A stretch of DNA of 64,000 bases from Rusavskia elegans (Eukaryota > Ascomycota > Lecanoromycetes > Teloschistales > Teloschistaceae). Where the stretch lies: positions 114,474 through 178,473 of the forward strand of contig SAUG01000125.1 in NCBI GenBank assembly GCA_011316305.1, written 5' to 3'. Of this stretch, positions 11,723 through 22,531 are shown one piece after another; position 1 is the stretch's first letter, and each line of letters starts with the position of its first letter. The notes beneath the pieces were generated by a model. It saw nothing but the letters and a program-made list of their open reading frames with translations. It was not told the DNA's origin and searched no databases. A program made the translations under genes and the position numbers.

Positions 11723-13550
11723 ATGGGGCTTGGCAAAGCGTGAGTCGCACCGTCCAATCCGACGAGTTTGGACTGTATATGTGATTGGACGACTTGCTGA
11801 CGTTGATACTGCAGCAAGATACGCATCAATGGCGCCGACTGCGGTCTCGAAGCTATCCTCCTGGGTGTGACCACCTCGATCGGAGGTTTCCTGTTCGGCT
11901 ATGACACCGTACGCCTGATTCATGTCGGGATGCTTCCCTCCCGCTGACGAGTCGCCAGGGCCAAATCTCTGGAATGCAGATTTTCCAAGACTTCATCAAT
12001 CGATTCGGTCAAGGCCCACCAGGAAACAAGGCCTTCGACGACATCATCCTTTCTCTTGTCGTTTCTCTCATGAGCATCGGAACCCTCATCGGTGCACTCA
12101 GCGGCGCCTATACCGCGGACTGGTGGGGTCGCCGCAAGAGTTTGACCTTCGGTGTCGCCATGTTCATCATCGGCAACATCATCCAGATCACCGCCATGAA
12201 CTCTTGGGTGCACATGATGATGGGACGCTTCGTCGCTGGTCTGGGCGTCGGCAACCTTTCCGTCGGTGTACCCATGTACCAATCCGAATGTTGCCCGCGC
12301 GAGATCCGGGGCTCCGTCGTCGCTTCCTATCAGCTGTTGATTACTTTCGGTATCCTGATCTCCAACTTGATCAACTACGGCGTCCGTAATATCGAGGGTT
12401 CGTCGGCTTCGTGGAGGATTGTTATTGGATTGGGCATCGCTTTCTCCCTGCCGCTCGGCATCGGTGTCCTCTTCTTGCCGGAAAGCCCCAGATGGCTTGC
12501 TGGTCGCGGCAGGTGGGACGCCGCTCGCATATCCATGGCCCGTCTTAGGGGCTTGAAGGCGGACCCCCACAACCCTCTGGTCGAGGATGACTTCCAGGAG
12601 ATGCACAGCGCTATCATGCAACAGGCAAACGTTGGGACCGGTTCCTGGTGGGAGTGCTTTGCTGGAAGCGATAAACCTCGTGTGGTTTATCGTACCTTGT
12701 TGGGCTGCGCCGTCCATTTCCTGCAACAGTGGACTGGTGTCAATTACTTCTTCTACGTAAACCGACTTGCTTGCGAACTTTGTTTGGTCAAGAGCTGACG
12801 TTTTGCAGTACGGTGCCAATATCTTCCAGTCGGCAGATATTGACGACCCCATTCTGATACAGCTCGTGCTTGGTGCTGTCAACGTCGTCACGACCTTCCC
12901 CGGTCTTTACATCATTGAGAGAGTTGGTCGCCGTATCCCGCTGATCATTGGTGCGTGCTGGCAAGCCACCTGGCTCCTCATCTTCGCCGCCGTCGGTATT
13001 GCTCGCCCGCCCGATCAATATGAGAGCTCCGGGATTGTTATGATTGTCGCTGCTTGCATGTTCATCGCTTCCTTCGCAATGACCTGGTACGTTATCCCTC
13101 TCTCGTCTAGTGATCTTCGCATTCTGACAAAGCCACGTCAGGGGTCCTTTCGCCTGGGTCGTCATCGGGGAGACATTCCCCCTCCGCACTCGCGCAAAGC
13201 AAGCCTCCCTGGCAACTGCAAGCAACTGGCTCGGCAATTTCATGATTTCTTTCCTCACCCCCTTCGCCGACTCGGGCATCGGCCACGCTTTCGGCTTCGT
13301 CTTCTTCGGTACCAACGTCGCGGCCGCGGTCATCGTGTACTTCTTCCTCTACGAGACCAAGTCTCTAGCCCTCGAGCAGGTCGATATCATGTACAGCCAG
13401 CGGGAGCTTAGGCCATGGCAGAGCGGCAAGTGGACCCCCGAGGGCTATCTGGACCGTAACACGAGGGACGCAGCGTACTGGGATCATAGGAGGGGAAGTA
13501 CGGTTGACGAGCCGGTTGGGGATGAGAAGGGATCCCTTTCCGGGTCTTAA
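11723..13550 (+). CDS. MFS sugar transporter (hexose type)
   Basis: Five exons: 11723-11739, 11815-11908, 11959-12756, 12809-13086 and 13142-13550; the joined product is 531 residues. It is a twelve-span Major Facilitator sugar porter. Visible hallmarks: GGFLFGYDTGQISGM in span 1, DWWGRRKSLTFG in loop 2-3, PESPRWLAGRGRW after span 6, LQQWTGVNYFFYYGANIF in span 7, ERVGRRIPLIIG in loop 8-9, GPFAWVVIGETFPLRTRAKQ before span 11 and FFLYETKSLALEQVD at the C-terminal end. These match proton-coupled or facilitated monosaccharide transporters of the plasma membrane. The first exon codes for only five and two-thirds codons, which is common in this family (MGLGKA...INGADCGLEA). The substrate cannot be fixed from sequence; glucose or a related hexose is most likely. 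A long open frame on the opposite strand is a shadow. Confidence 0.9.
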
Positions 13551-14015
13551 GATAAACTATTTCATCTAGTTCATCTATTTTATTTGTATTGTGTATAAGT
13601 CGCAGGGTCCACATGAGCCAGAAAGCTGGGTTGGACTATAAATCGGACTAGTCAATCAATCACTCAATGTCAATATATTTTGTACTGCTGAGATGGTTGT
13701 ATATCAGGCGTGCTAACTTGGATATATACTGCTAAAGTGTTTGCCGGAGACGAGGAAATGATATCACGAGATATGAGGTCAAAAAGACAACCAAAAGTAC
13801 TTGCCTTTCCTCGTGAACTTGTTTCGCCATGGACATTCCATTCCCAAACACAACCAATCGACCCCCCCCCCCCCCCCCCCCCCCCCACAAAAAAAAAAAC
13901 ACCACTCTACCATTCAAATTCATTTCAACTCCTGCTCCTCACCCTAGCTACGTTCTATCCCAAGCAAAACCCCCATAAAGATAAAAACTCAAGAACCCAT
14001 CTTGCATTTCACATC
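13551..14015. other. 3' spacer with homopolymer
   Basis: Downstream of the transporter. Contains a C25/A11 tract (annotated separately) and otherwise no gene. Confidence 0.4.
13862..13899. repeat. C25 homopolymer followed by A11
   Basis: Twenty-five consecutive C (13862-13886), then AC, then eleven A (13889-13899). It lies in noncoding DNA. The true length in the genome is uncertain because such runs are miscounted by most sequencing chemistries. Confidence 0.9.
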
Positions 14016-14231
14016 TCACTCAGCTTTCCCACTCTTTTCAGATTTCACCTTCTCACGACCATCGTCAGAGCCATGGTTTTCAACGCGAGTAGTAAGACGT
14101 CTCGTGCCCGTCGCGTTCAGCCATTCATCTAGCTGTGCTTCTGCTGAAGGGACGCGATGTGGGGGAAGGCCGTAGTAGCCGTTTTTATCGGCTTTTTTGA
14201 TGGAGGCGGGGCTGGATGTGCAGTTTCCCAT
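14016..14231 (-). CDS. Small protein with N-myristoylation motif
   Basis: The ATG at 14231 opens a 71-residue frame starting MGNCTSSPASIKKADKNGYY. Gly2, Cys4 and Ser6 give an almost ideal N-myristoylation signal with a palmitoylatable cysteine next to it, as in many membrane-tethered signalling proteins. The rest is short, polar and charged (PSAEAQLDEWLNATGTRRL, then a Lys/Glu-rich end). A longer frame reads through upstream, but its extra N-terminus is low-complexity and unlikely. I do not recognise a family. The gene is supported by the start motif and sensible amino-acid use only, so it may be spurious. Confidence 0.45.
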   Translation of the reverse strand: MGNCTSSPASIKKADKNGYYGLPPHRVPSAEAQLDEWLNATGTRRLTTRVENHGSDDGREKVKSEKSGKAE

Positions 14232-15864
14232 TTGCTGCGGCTGGGAGTTTTGTTGGGTGGGTGGGTGGATTGATGGAGGTTTTGCGAGCTTCGTGTGGAG
14301 TTGAATTGCAATGGGTAACAATGTGGTATGGGGTGGTGTGTCTTAGAGTTGAGAAAACGACAAGGGTCATTGATGGGAGAAAGTTTATGTATGGAGGGAG
14401 ATGGATAGGGCATTGTTGTACTAGGGATGGAAACAATGGCTTTGTTTGGGGATAAGGGAAGATTTGGCTGAGAGCGTCACAATTGGTCCATATTTGACAA
14501 AGCATTGTGATTCTCCAGCCGTGGTATCAAGCAGACAACGAAGAATTTGCAGTTGGCCGAAGAGGCATTCGCTAAGATACGTGTTGAGAAGTTCGGTTGG
14601 CGTGAGTTTTCACGCCCTGAATTCCCCCTCTGCCAACGCGTTGCTGAATTTTGGTCAATATCAGGATGTGAGGATCCTCCTTTGTGCTCCTCGAGAACTT
14701 CGTCCGATCTTTTGCACATTTCGAAGGACAATCGAGCCTTCGGAGACACAATATCCCCGGTGCTGGTCAGGCGGTCACCCGATACCTTGACTATCATTTT
14801 AATCAGGTTCCCGCCATTGCATAGTTTACAAATTTGGAAACCCAGATGCGACAGATACTGCCTTCAATTTGGTTCGACATCGGCGTTGTTGGCAGGTGGT
14901 GTCATGATAACAAGCGTTTCCATGCAAGCTCCAGCGACAAACACAATGATGTTGAAAGGTAAACAGTATTATCGGGAGAACAAGGTAAAACACCTGTACT
15001 ATATAGTCTTCGTAGGGTAACCGTCCGCCTGAATGGCTTGAGTTTATTATAGGTATTCGATCCTAAACGGTAGGTAAATCCTCCCGCACTTACCGCACTC
15101 GTAGGTATTCTAGCCGTACCACAAATTCCTATTGAGTTCGTGGTATAGGTACAAGGTAGGAGGACTGGCAACGATAACGGTAGGATATTAGAAAACTGAA
15201 AGTAGAGCTTACTTTATACGAGTACGTTTCTCTTCGGTAGAATAGCCATCGTTACATTTACGATTTGTAATATATCGACTGGTCAAGATACTTGCGTAGG
15301 TAAGTAGGGTACATCAGCTCGAAGACCAAAAGGCGTCTATTATTAATAGTATCGGGCGAATTTCGGGTACACTTATACTGGTGACGTTGGTCGTTGGCCT
15401 CTTACCCCATAGGAAGTTGTGAGCTCCAGTGCAGGAGCGAGAATTTGCATGAAAAACGACTGTGTATTGTATATTCTGGGAAGCAGGAGAAGAGGAAATC
15501 TATAAGTAGCTAAATAATGCGCGTAATGAGTGTACGCTAGGCCTTGATAGGCAACGCTAGCAATAATAGGAAATGCACGTGACCTCAGAGGCCCGTTCTC
15601 CATCGCGTATCCCGGAGTCGTCTCCGCATCGACCATAAATGCCATGTTCGCAGGTCTTCAGAAGTCAGATATGCTTCTTGATACAAAAACTCGAGAGTAA
15701 TCATGGTCACTGCAGCAGGTGACTGGATTCCAGCCTATGCTGATAATGGAGGCCGCTCGACGCCGCGGCATTGATGTGACTGTCATATCAAAGCAGCATC
15801 CGCGGATTTGTCACACTGCTGATCGCGAGTTTCGTCTGCCAGCGACCAGTGATACCTCGACGTA
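14232..15864. other. 1.6-kb spacer, no supported gene
   Basis: Short frames only. The part from about 15.0 to 15.4 kb is A+T-richer with many TAGGTA/GTAGG words, which suggests an old repeat remnant; I could not define its ends. Confidence 0.35.
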
Positions 15865-16943
15865 ATGGAGCCAATGGTCCTGGTTACTGGAGGCTCCGGC
15901 TTCGTAGGATCTGCCGTCGTTGCTGCCTTGAGGGGCCAACATCCCGAGTGGAAGTTGTCAGTCCTCGATCTGCAAGAGCCCATCGAGCCACAATTGCAGG
16001 TCGAGTATTGGATTTGCGATATCACCAATCAGACAGAAGTGGAAACATTAATTGCCAAAATTAAGCCAATCGGAATCATCCATACAGCTGGCGTTGTACC
16101 TGATCTGAAAGACAGATACAGCCGTGAGGCTCGCGAAAGAATATTCAGAGTCAACGTCGACGGCACTCGGAATGTTGTCACCGCTGCCCGAAACAATGGC
16201 GTCAAGGCTCTTGTCTGGACTGGAAGTTGCACCGCCGTGACTGATGATTTCTCCCAGCAATATCCTAACATTGACGAAAGCTGGCCGACTTCGAGCCATT
16301 CCCTGATCTATGGAGAGTCAAAGGCGCGTCTCCCGCATCCCGATGCTTCGCACATTCCCGTTGACTTGGATGAAAGACCGCGGCTGAGGCCATTGTACTC
16401 GCGGCATCCAGCGAGCATCTGGCCACCTGTGTTCTGCGGCCGTCCGTCATCTTTGGCCCCGGGGACCGTCAGCTGATACCGGCTCTCCATGCTTGTATCG
16501 GAAAAGGCGAGACTCCCTTTGTCGTTGGAGACGGCCTGAACAAGTGGGATATCACATACGTTGGCAACGTGGCCGACGCCCACGTCCTGGCGATGGAAAA
16601 TCTGTTTTCAACCAAGACTGCCGCAGGCCAAGCGTTCTTTATCTCCAATGAGCAGCCCCTACCGTTTCGAGATTTCTGTCTCGCCGTCTGGAAAAGCTTT
16701 GGGCATTATCCGCCTTTCCAAGTCAATATACCGCGTCGACTTGCAACATTGGCCGGATCTGTGGCCGAGTGGGTCACCTGGTTGACCGGATATCCATCGA
16801 CCTTGAGCCGGGGCAGTGTGCAAGATGCTTGTCAAATCAGATATTGTAGTGGTGTGAAAGCACGAGAAGTACTCGGCCACAAACCTAGTGTGAGTATTGA
16901 AGACGGAATTCGAATCAGCTGTAATGTATACTTCAACGAATGA
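15865..16943 (+). CDS. 3-beta-HSD / sterol-4-carboxylate dehydrogenase-like SDR
   Basis: Exons 15865-16323 and 16377-16943 give 341 residues. The N-terminus has the NAD(P)-binding glycine motif TGGSGFVG with a Rossmann fold (LSVLDLQEP, then the acidic CDITNQ), the HTAG turn (IIHTAGVVP) and the catalytic YGESK (YxxxK). Later come VLRPSVIFGPGDRQLIP and NKWDITYVGNVADAHVLAM, typical of the 3-beta-hydroxysteroid dehydrogenase family that includes Erg26, the NAD-dependent dehydrogenase/decarboxylase of sterol C-4 demethylation. Erg26 itself is usually longer and ends with a membrane segment, so this is more likely a paralogue used in secondary metabolism. The intron has GC (GCGCGT) at the donor and a good branch (TTGAC) and acceptor; no GT alternative keeps the frame. 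A P450 follows on the same strand 655 bp downstream. Confidence 0.85.
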
Positions 16944-17598
16944 AAATCGTAGATGTGCTTCATTGACGAGATGACAGGACTTTGCAACACGTTCAACGAC
17001 GCAGGGGCGCAGTGATGGCGAATGAAGAGCCAGCGGCAAATGGTTAGCTAGCTGCTGCAGAATCACTCAGTCAGGACGTAACGCAGAAGATACAATGTAA
17101 AACAGGTCGAAGTATTGCAATGACACATAATATCCGAGGTGGATTTGGGAATTTGAATCTCGGAGAGGGACAAACCCCGGTCCCAGATTCCGAAACGACA
17201 AGGAAGCAATTCGTTAATCGTATCATTCAACCGTGGTGTATTTCATCACCGTGCTATTCCTCTCCCCACGCACGGTCACTGTTGGCGTCCGATTGCTCGG
17301 CACATCAGAGATATGGTTCGATTGTTTGAAAAGAATACGCGGAAAGAGGGCATGGGACATCCAGGCCATGCCTGGAGTTGGGTTCTGTTGCTCTTCTGGT
17401 ATCTTTAGCTGGGCACAGAAAGTTCCTGGTATTTGAGAAGTATCCGACCAGAAAGTGCCCGCCGAAACCGACTTTTCCGTGTTCGCAGCTATATTTCTAG
17501 TAAGCTCTGGTGCACATCCATCTTCATAATTGCTGTTTAGTTTGGCTGTTGCTCCTCTGAACTCGAGGCGAACCCTATCTTCCGAAAGGCGCTGAAAG
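16944..17598. promoter_or_regulatory. Spacer upstream of the P450
   Basis: 655 bp between two co-oriented genes; presumably contains the terminator of the dehydrogenase and the promoter of the P450. No further coding sequence or defined site could be supported. Confidence 0.35.
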
Positions 17599-19123
17599 AT
17601 GTGGTACGAAATTGCCATCGGCTCATTTGCCGTTTTCATACTCGTGCAGTGGATTTTGAGTTGTCCAAATACCTTACCGAAGAACATGTATACTGTGCCT
17701 ATTTACATCAATTTGCTGTCTCTTGCGAAAGGAGAGAGTATGATGGTATTCTATCAAAAGAATCTGAAAAAACCGCTTGATGAATTCGGAGTCGTCAAGG
17801 CCTGGATAGGAGGGAAATGGGCTATTTTAATATCAAAGCCCGAGCTTTTGACAGAAGTCTTCAAGAATGAGGCAGTGTATTCTAAAGCTGGATTCCGCAA
17901 GAGGGTTCCATGGGGGTATTTCGCCTACTTATTTGGCGACAACATCATTGACGCACATGGAGCGAAATGGAAGGTCATGATGTCCATCATGAAGACCGGA
18001 ATCCGTGATAGGGAGGCAGACCTCCCCTCGATACAAGCCAAATCTACTCGTTTCATTAGTCTCCTGCTCGAGGAACAAGCGAGGGCTGGCCGAGTAGATA
18101 TTGATCCGTTCCTGCGCCGATGGTCGATCGCCGTCAACGGCCAACACTTTTTGGACACAGATTTTCGCACACTGGATCAGCCTGACGCGCCCATGGAGAT
18201 CCAGATGAGGGAAGCCGTGCGTGTTAGACCTCACACTCTCCTGACAACCTTTCCCTATCTGGAGAAACATCCCTGGGCGTGGATCTCGCGTTATGGGAAG
18301 CCCGGCTTTGCAGTGGCAGATGAATTTGAGAGAGTCCTCATGGAGTCCGTAAGGCAGCGCAAGAGAGTCGATGGGTCGAACTCGGTAGTGGATTCATTGG
18401 AACGAGCACTCCGAGATGGCAGAATCACGGATTTTCAATTCCGTTCCAATATCAAGCTCGTCTTTGTTGCCTCTCACGAGAACATACAGATGTTCCTCAA
18501 CTCGGCCATGTGGGAGTTGGGCAACAATACCGAGGTGCAAGAACGTTTACGTACCGAAGTTCTTACGGCGCGGTCTGCAGAACCCGCTCAGCTTGACCAA
18601 ATGCCGTATCTTTTGTCGACCATTTATGAGGTCCTCCGGCTATACCCACCTCTTTTTCAGATGACAAACCGGGTCACACTTACTCCTGTCCGCCTGGGTA
18701 ACGCGTTTGATGTTCCAGCTGGGACATGGATTGGATGGAACGCCCACGAAGTTCAGACCAATGAGCGGGTATGGCCCAATGGCATGAGATTCTTTCCGGA
18801 GCGCTGGGGCACTGAAGTCAAGGACATTGAGAGGAACTTCCGTAAGGGACAGTCCCAGGGGACATTCATCGCATTCAATGCACACGCACGCAAATGCTTG
18901 GGCAGTGGACATGCGACATTGGTCTTGAAAGTAATACTGTCCACGTTGGTTAGGAATGTAAGCTGGGAGGTCGATCCGGGATATTCGTTCAAGGCGCCTC
19001 CGGTGAGTGTACCGCTGTGCGAGATGAGTGTGTTGACGAGTTTCTAATGCGACACAGACAGGAAGTATCACGCCTATTGGATCGCGACTACGATTCAGAA
19101 GACTGAACGTTGATAGCGTTTGA
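17599..19123 (+). CDS. Cytochrome P450 with atypical haem loop
   Basis: Exons 17599-19002 and 19058-19123 (intron GTGAGT...GACACAG) give 489 residues. An N-terminal anchor (IAIGSFAVFILVQWIL) points to the ER membrane. The K-helix ExxR is present (YEVLRLYPP), as is the PERW region (FFPERWG). The haem-ligand loop reads FNAHARKCLGSG: the cysteine, the Arg two before it and the Gly two after it are kept, but the usual Gly four before the Cys is His. The I-helix reads VASHENIQ rather than AGxETT, so the conserved Thr of oxygen activation is absent; a 'HEN' variant occurs in some fungal P450s related to Dit2. The enzyme is probably active but on an unusual substrate or reaction. Neighbouring dehydrogenase, methyltransferase relic and MFS pump suggest secondary metabolism. 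Confidence 0.88.
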
Positions 19124-19685
19124 TGTGGACAAGTCTGTGAAATGGTGGCTATGGTGGTAACCTTAGATTATCAAGCCAGTCGTTGTTCAAGACCAAGAGA
19201 AACGGATAAGGTAGTTGTAGAGACTCCTGGAGCTAGAAACAATTGATAGACGAGGGTCGGTGAACTCGGAGACTAAGTCTTACGCTTCGTCGCCCGTTAC
19301 CCTGTCAGATCATAAAGGTGGCGATGAAACTATTTTAGGTATGTGACTTCATGTGATTGAGTTTACATGATTGCCTGTGGGAGGAATTATATATGGATCA
19401 CCGGAAATTGACCGCAGAAAAATGGGCTTATCCTAACTGGCACGGCGCTGGAGGCGTACGGCAAGTCTTCACAATCAGGGGGAAAGGGGGAAGCAGGGCT
19501 TAATGGATCTAGCGTTTGAGAGTGAGCTCTGCTCTCGCACACACTCGTTCTTCACCCTGAGGCGCGATTGCCCGGCCGGAGGGGCGCCTATATGACTGCA
19601 GTGCAGCACCGATCTCCGCGTCGATTGGAAGAAGTCTCTAGCGGAGTGTATTCCCTCGTTGACCGAACATTCTGGAGCGGTGGGG
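19124..19685. other. No supported gene
   Basis: Spacer between the P450 and the methyltransferase remnant. Upstream parts of the methyltransferase could once have lain here, but I find no readable trace. Confidence 0.35.
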
Positions 19686-19940
19686 CGATCCTGTATGGGC
19701 TCCGTTCTGCATGACTGGCCAGACGCGGGGGGCGGGGAAGATTCTCCGCAACGTCGCGCTTACGACGTTGGCGAGAATGTCATCCCAGCGGCCGGCTGCT
19801 GTCCCTATCTCTCGGCGTTGGGCTTCTCAATGATGACGCTGTTCGGGGCGCAAAAGCCGACCGAAGCGTATTGGAGGGAGATGTTGACGCTTGAAGGTTC
19901 TAAGCTAATGGCGGTCCATTCGATTCCGTGGAGGTTGAGC
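19686..19940 (+). pseudogene. O-methyltransferase C-terminal relic
   Basis: The segment reads SCMGSVLHDWPD, matching the R-S-V-L-H-D-W-P-D block of plant/fungal type SAM-dependent O-methyltransferases, whose His is the catalytic base. After one base is skipped at the G6 run (19727-19732) the next family block appears (AGAGKILRNVA). A further change of frame and a loss of about a dozen residues lead to ENVIPAAGCCPYLSALGFSM, then MTLFGAQKPTEAYWREMLT and SKLMAVHSIP, the normal C-terminal end of the family (DxxMM, G..RT...W). The N-terminal dimerisation and most of the SAM-binding region are missing. Several lesions make this a clear relic, not an assembly slip. Confidence 0.75.
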
Positions 19941-20898
19941 TGGCCTGATGACAATAAGATGACAGGAGTTTGGAACCAGTGGTCGTTCAAGGCCCTGTTG
20001 GTCCTAACCCTTCCATTTGTTCTCTGCCGCTGCAGATGATCTCATCCGGCGCAGAATTTGTACTATTACACAGTTGGGTACTTTGAGCCCGGCCCTCCGT
20101 GAGACATGCTTGCGGTATTACGGGGTTCAATCCAACGGTTTTGTACTCGTTTCCGTTGCTGAGTATGTCATCGTAACTGTGATGGTGTTTGTGTCAACCG
20201 GGAGGAAGGAGGCATATGAGGTTGAATGATGATGATTTATGACGATGAGCAGAAATCTATGGAGAAGCTAATTAAAAGGTTACATGATTTGGGCGCCAAG
20301 GATTTCGGGCACTAATCCTAATTAGTCTGTGCCACGTAAGGTAATTAGCGTCTGTATTTATCGTACCAACAGTACTCGAGTTCATCCACCTTCGCCGCAC
20401 ATCCATCTTCGCCGCACGCTAGGCCACGCTAGGTAGGCAGGAGTCTTGGCAGACTTTGATTGGGCGGGGGGTACGTATAGGGTTCGGGCGCTCTTCGGGT
20501 GTTACCCGGGCAGCCAATCAAGGAATATAGGGGTGCCAAGCGTTTTAGCGTGCGGCGAAGGTGGATGTGCGGCAAAGGTTAAGGTACCTTAGTTGTAATT
20601 CTTACTCAGCACCGACTGTATTCAGGATGCACAGACGGAGAAGACTTATCACCAACCTCGCCTTATTTTGAATTCAACTCTGATCAATTCCCGAGTACAG
20701 GCTTCAGCAGTATACAAGCTTCTCTAATACTTCGATCATCTTATCCGTTTTATCTCATAGCGCTTTCTACCTCTTAAACGTCCGTTGGAGCCGCGTGGGT
20801 GGGAGGTGGTGTACGCTTGAGGAAAGATGCGCCTGAGACCGTGACGGGGCACTTTTGTCGAAGACAGAGATCATGAGTGTCTCTTCTCAATCCATTTT
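19941..20898. other. Spacer holding a MITE-like palindrome
   Basis: No gene. Holds the inverted-repeat element at 20387-20580 and A+T-richer flanks. A CT-rich stretch around 20.70-20.77 kb may belong to the promoter of the next gene. Confidence 0.4.
20387..20580. mobile_element. MITE-like imperfect palindrome
   Basis: The left arm (20387-20422) and the right arm (20545-20580) are inverted copies: the left begins CACCTTCGCCGCACATCC and the reverse complement of the right begins AACCTTTGCCGCACATCC; I count about 33 of 36 matching positions. The similarity continues inwards with gaps (CTTGGCA, TTGATTGG on both sides) to a G+C-rich centre near 20.48 kb. Each arm also contains a direct repeat of the word CTTCGCCGCAC. 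Size and structure fit a short non-autonomous DNA transposon. I could not find a clear target-site duplication. Confidence 0.6.
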
Positions 20899-21912
20899 TT
20901 GCCAATAGTCTTACCCTCAAAGTGCTACTCCCTCGTCCTTCCGCTCCTTTTCACATTCCTCAACATACGATGCGTGGCCACCCTATGCCTTGCTTCAAAT
21001 GTCTTGTTATCCAGCGACGAGGACTGGAATATGGCTGTCCAGAAAGGCAGGCGCCTCTTCCGACAGCTGCAGAGCGGATGTTCCCCGGACAAGGTAAATC
21101 CCGTTACGAAAGAAGAACTACTGGCGGACACTTGGAGGTTGAACTACTGGCCGCCGAGAGCAGAGCCTAACGCCAAAGTATTCTCGCCATCGGTCGTTCG
21201 AATGTTTCAATGGACGACAGGGAAGGATTATTATGTGGTTGATGCGGCTCGCAAAAGTTTGTAATAATTTTCCAAATACTCGGGATTTGCGGGTGACGAG
21301 GAAGCGTATTGCGGATCGATCTTTTTGGTGACGAGATGTGGCTGCTGACGACGGGTCTTCAGCCCAGGCAAGACACTCACAGACTACAACAACATATACT
21401 CCCCTCGCAACAACCTGATCATGGCCTACGACAACTATAAACTCGAGGACGAACCTCTCTTCTGGTCCGACGTCGCCTTTGCCTTGTGGACAGGAATTAT
21501 CTCTCGTACTGGAGGAAATGCCCGCAATATCCAATTCATTAGCCGGGCCTGGGTCTGTAACGCGTTTACTATGTCGATCATCTATACAGCTCTCGCAAAG
21601 ATGCAAGTCAAGCGGATGGCGAACGTGAGGCCTAACGGTGAGTCTTTCTTCGCGATGCTGGGGACTCCGAACGGGGCGGGAGGCGTCTACCTGCTTATGC
21701 AGCATAAACAGGTGCTGGGTTTCAAGACGTTTTCTCAGGTTGTGATTGGGTTGGATTTTGATGGGCCGGATTCCTCTCCTTTCCTCGATTTCGAAGGCTG
21801 CCGATATGCCGTCTTCAAGGTTGTTGAATACTGGCGGCGGTGGCGGTGTATGCAACTCTTCGCATATCTCGGGGAACGCTGGACTCACACGCCTCGAGTC
21901 TTGAAGTCTTAG
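20899..21912 (+). CDS. Secreted-type hypothetical protein, start unresolved
   Basis: Two coding segments in the same family order: about 20899-21260 and 21363-21912, joined by a 102-bp intron (GTAATA...TCTTCAG) to give RKSFPGKTLTDYNNIYSP across the junction. The N-terminal part is hydrophobic like a signal peptide (YSLVLPLLFTFLNI), followed by EDWNMAVQKGRRLFRQLQSG, then WSDVAFALW, and MLGTPNGAGGVYLLMQHKQV near the end. These blocks recur in an uncharacterised family of secreted or surface proteins in filamentous fungi. No ATG is in frame with the signal-like segment; the nearest ATG (20873) is in another frame and would need two bases removed from the T6 run at about 20893. So the 5' end is either a missed exon, an error, or a lesion. 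Function is unknown. Confidence 0.62.
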
Positions 21913-22531
21913 TAGTTGGGATCGATCTTTCGAGTTGTCGGTCATCTGATATGGTTGTAAAGGACACCCGACAAGCTTGCCTGTACATGTGTGATTGATG
22001 ACGGTGACATATCATCTCAACCGACGGTGACAGAGCATTGTGCTGCAGGAGACATTCATTTGTATGATTGATACTGTCCCTATCTCCCTGCCCTATCGTA
22101 CATCGAAGTGTCCGCTGTCCTTGATCCTCAATGCTCCTCCTTAATCAATTATGTGGTCTTGAACGATGGGATGACAGCCCTCACAGAGTTGGGACGAAAT
22201 ACCTGGAGTGTTCTTCTCAACTCGCCCTTTGATGGCAGCCACCGCAGCCGGCGAACTCGTCCTCGTGAAGTTGTTTTGGCTCTATCATGTATCAGTCGGC
22301 AGTTGCTCCAGGCAATGATGTGCAAGGAGCATCGCTGATTGGTCCTTTCATGAACCCCACAGTGTGTAACCGACCACTTAAATCGACTGTCACATCGATG
22401 GCATGGGGCGATGTTGATCCAGGGGCATACCAGCTGAATTTAACCGCAAAGACACCACCTGATTTTCATGGACAAACGGCTGACGATGTCTTGGTGAGCA
22501 TAACGCGGCTGGGCAGTGCTCAATAAGATTT
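21913..22531. promoter_or_regulatory. Spacer upstream of MFS pump
   Basis: 620 bp between two co-oriented genes. A short frame ends just before the MFS start codon but resembles nothing known. Probably the promoter of the pump. Confidence 0.35.

Noticed and set aside
11920..12891. 323-codon open frame on the minus strand
   Set aside because: Lies exactly antisense to the main exon of the sugar transporter, whose spans and motifs are unmistakable. Asp/Gly/Ala-rich shadow of a high-GC coding exon.
21118..21945. 275-codon open frame on the minus strand
   Set aside because: It is antisense to the secreted-family gene, is rich in Arg/His/Pro as antisense frames often are, and crosses that gene's predicted intron. 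The plus-strand reading has family blocks; this one has none.
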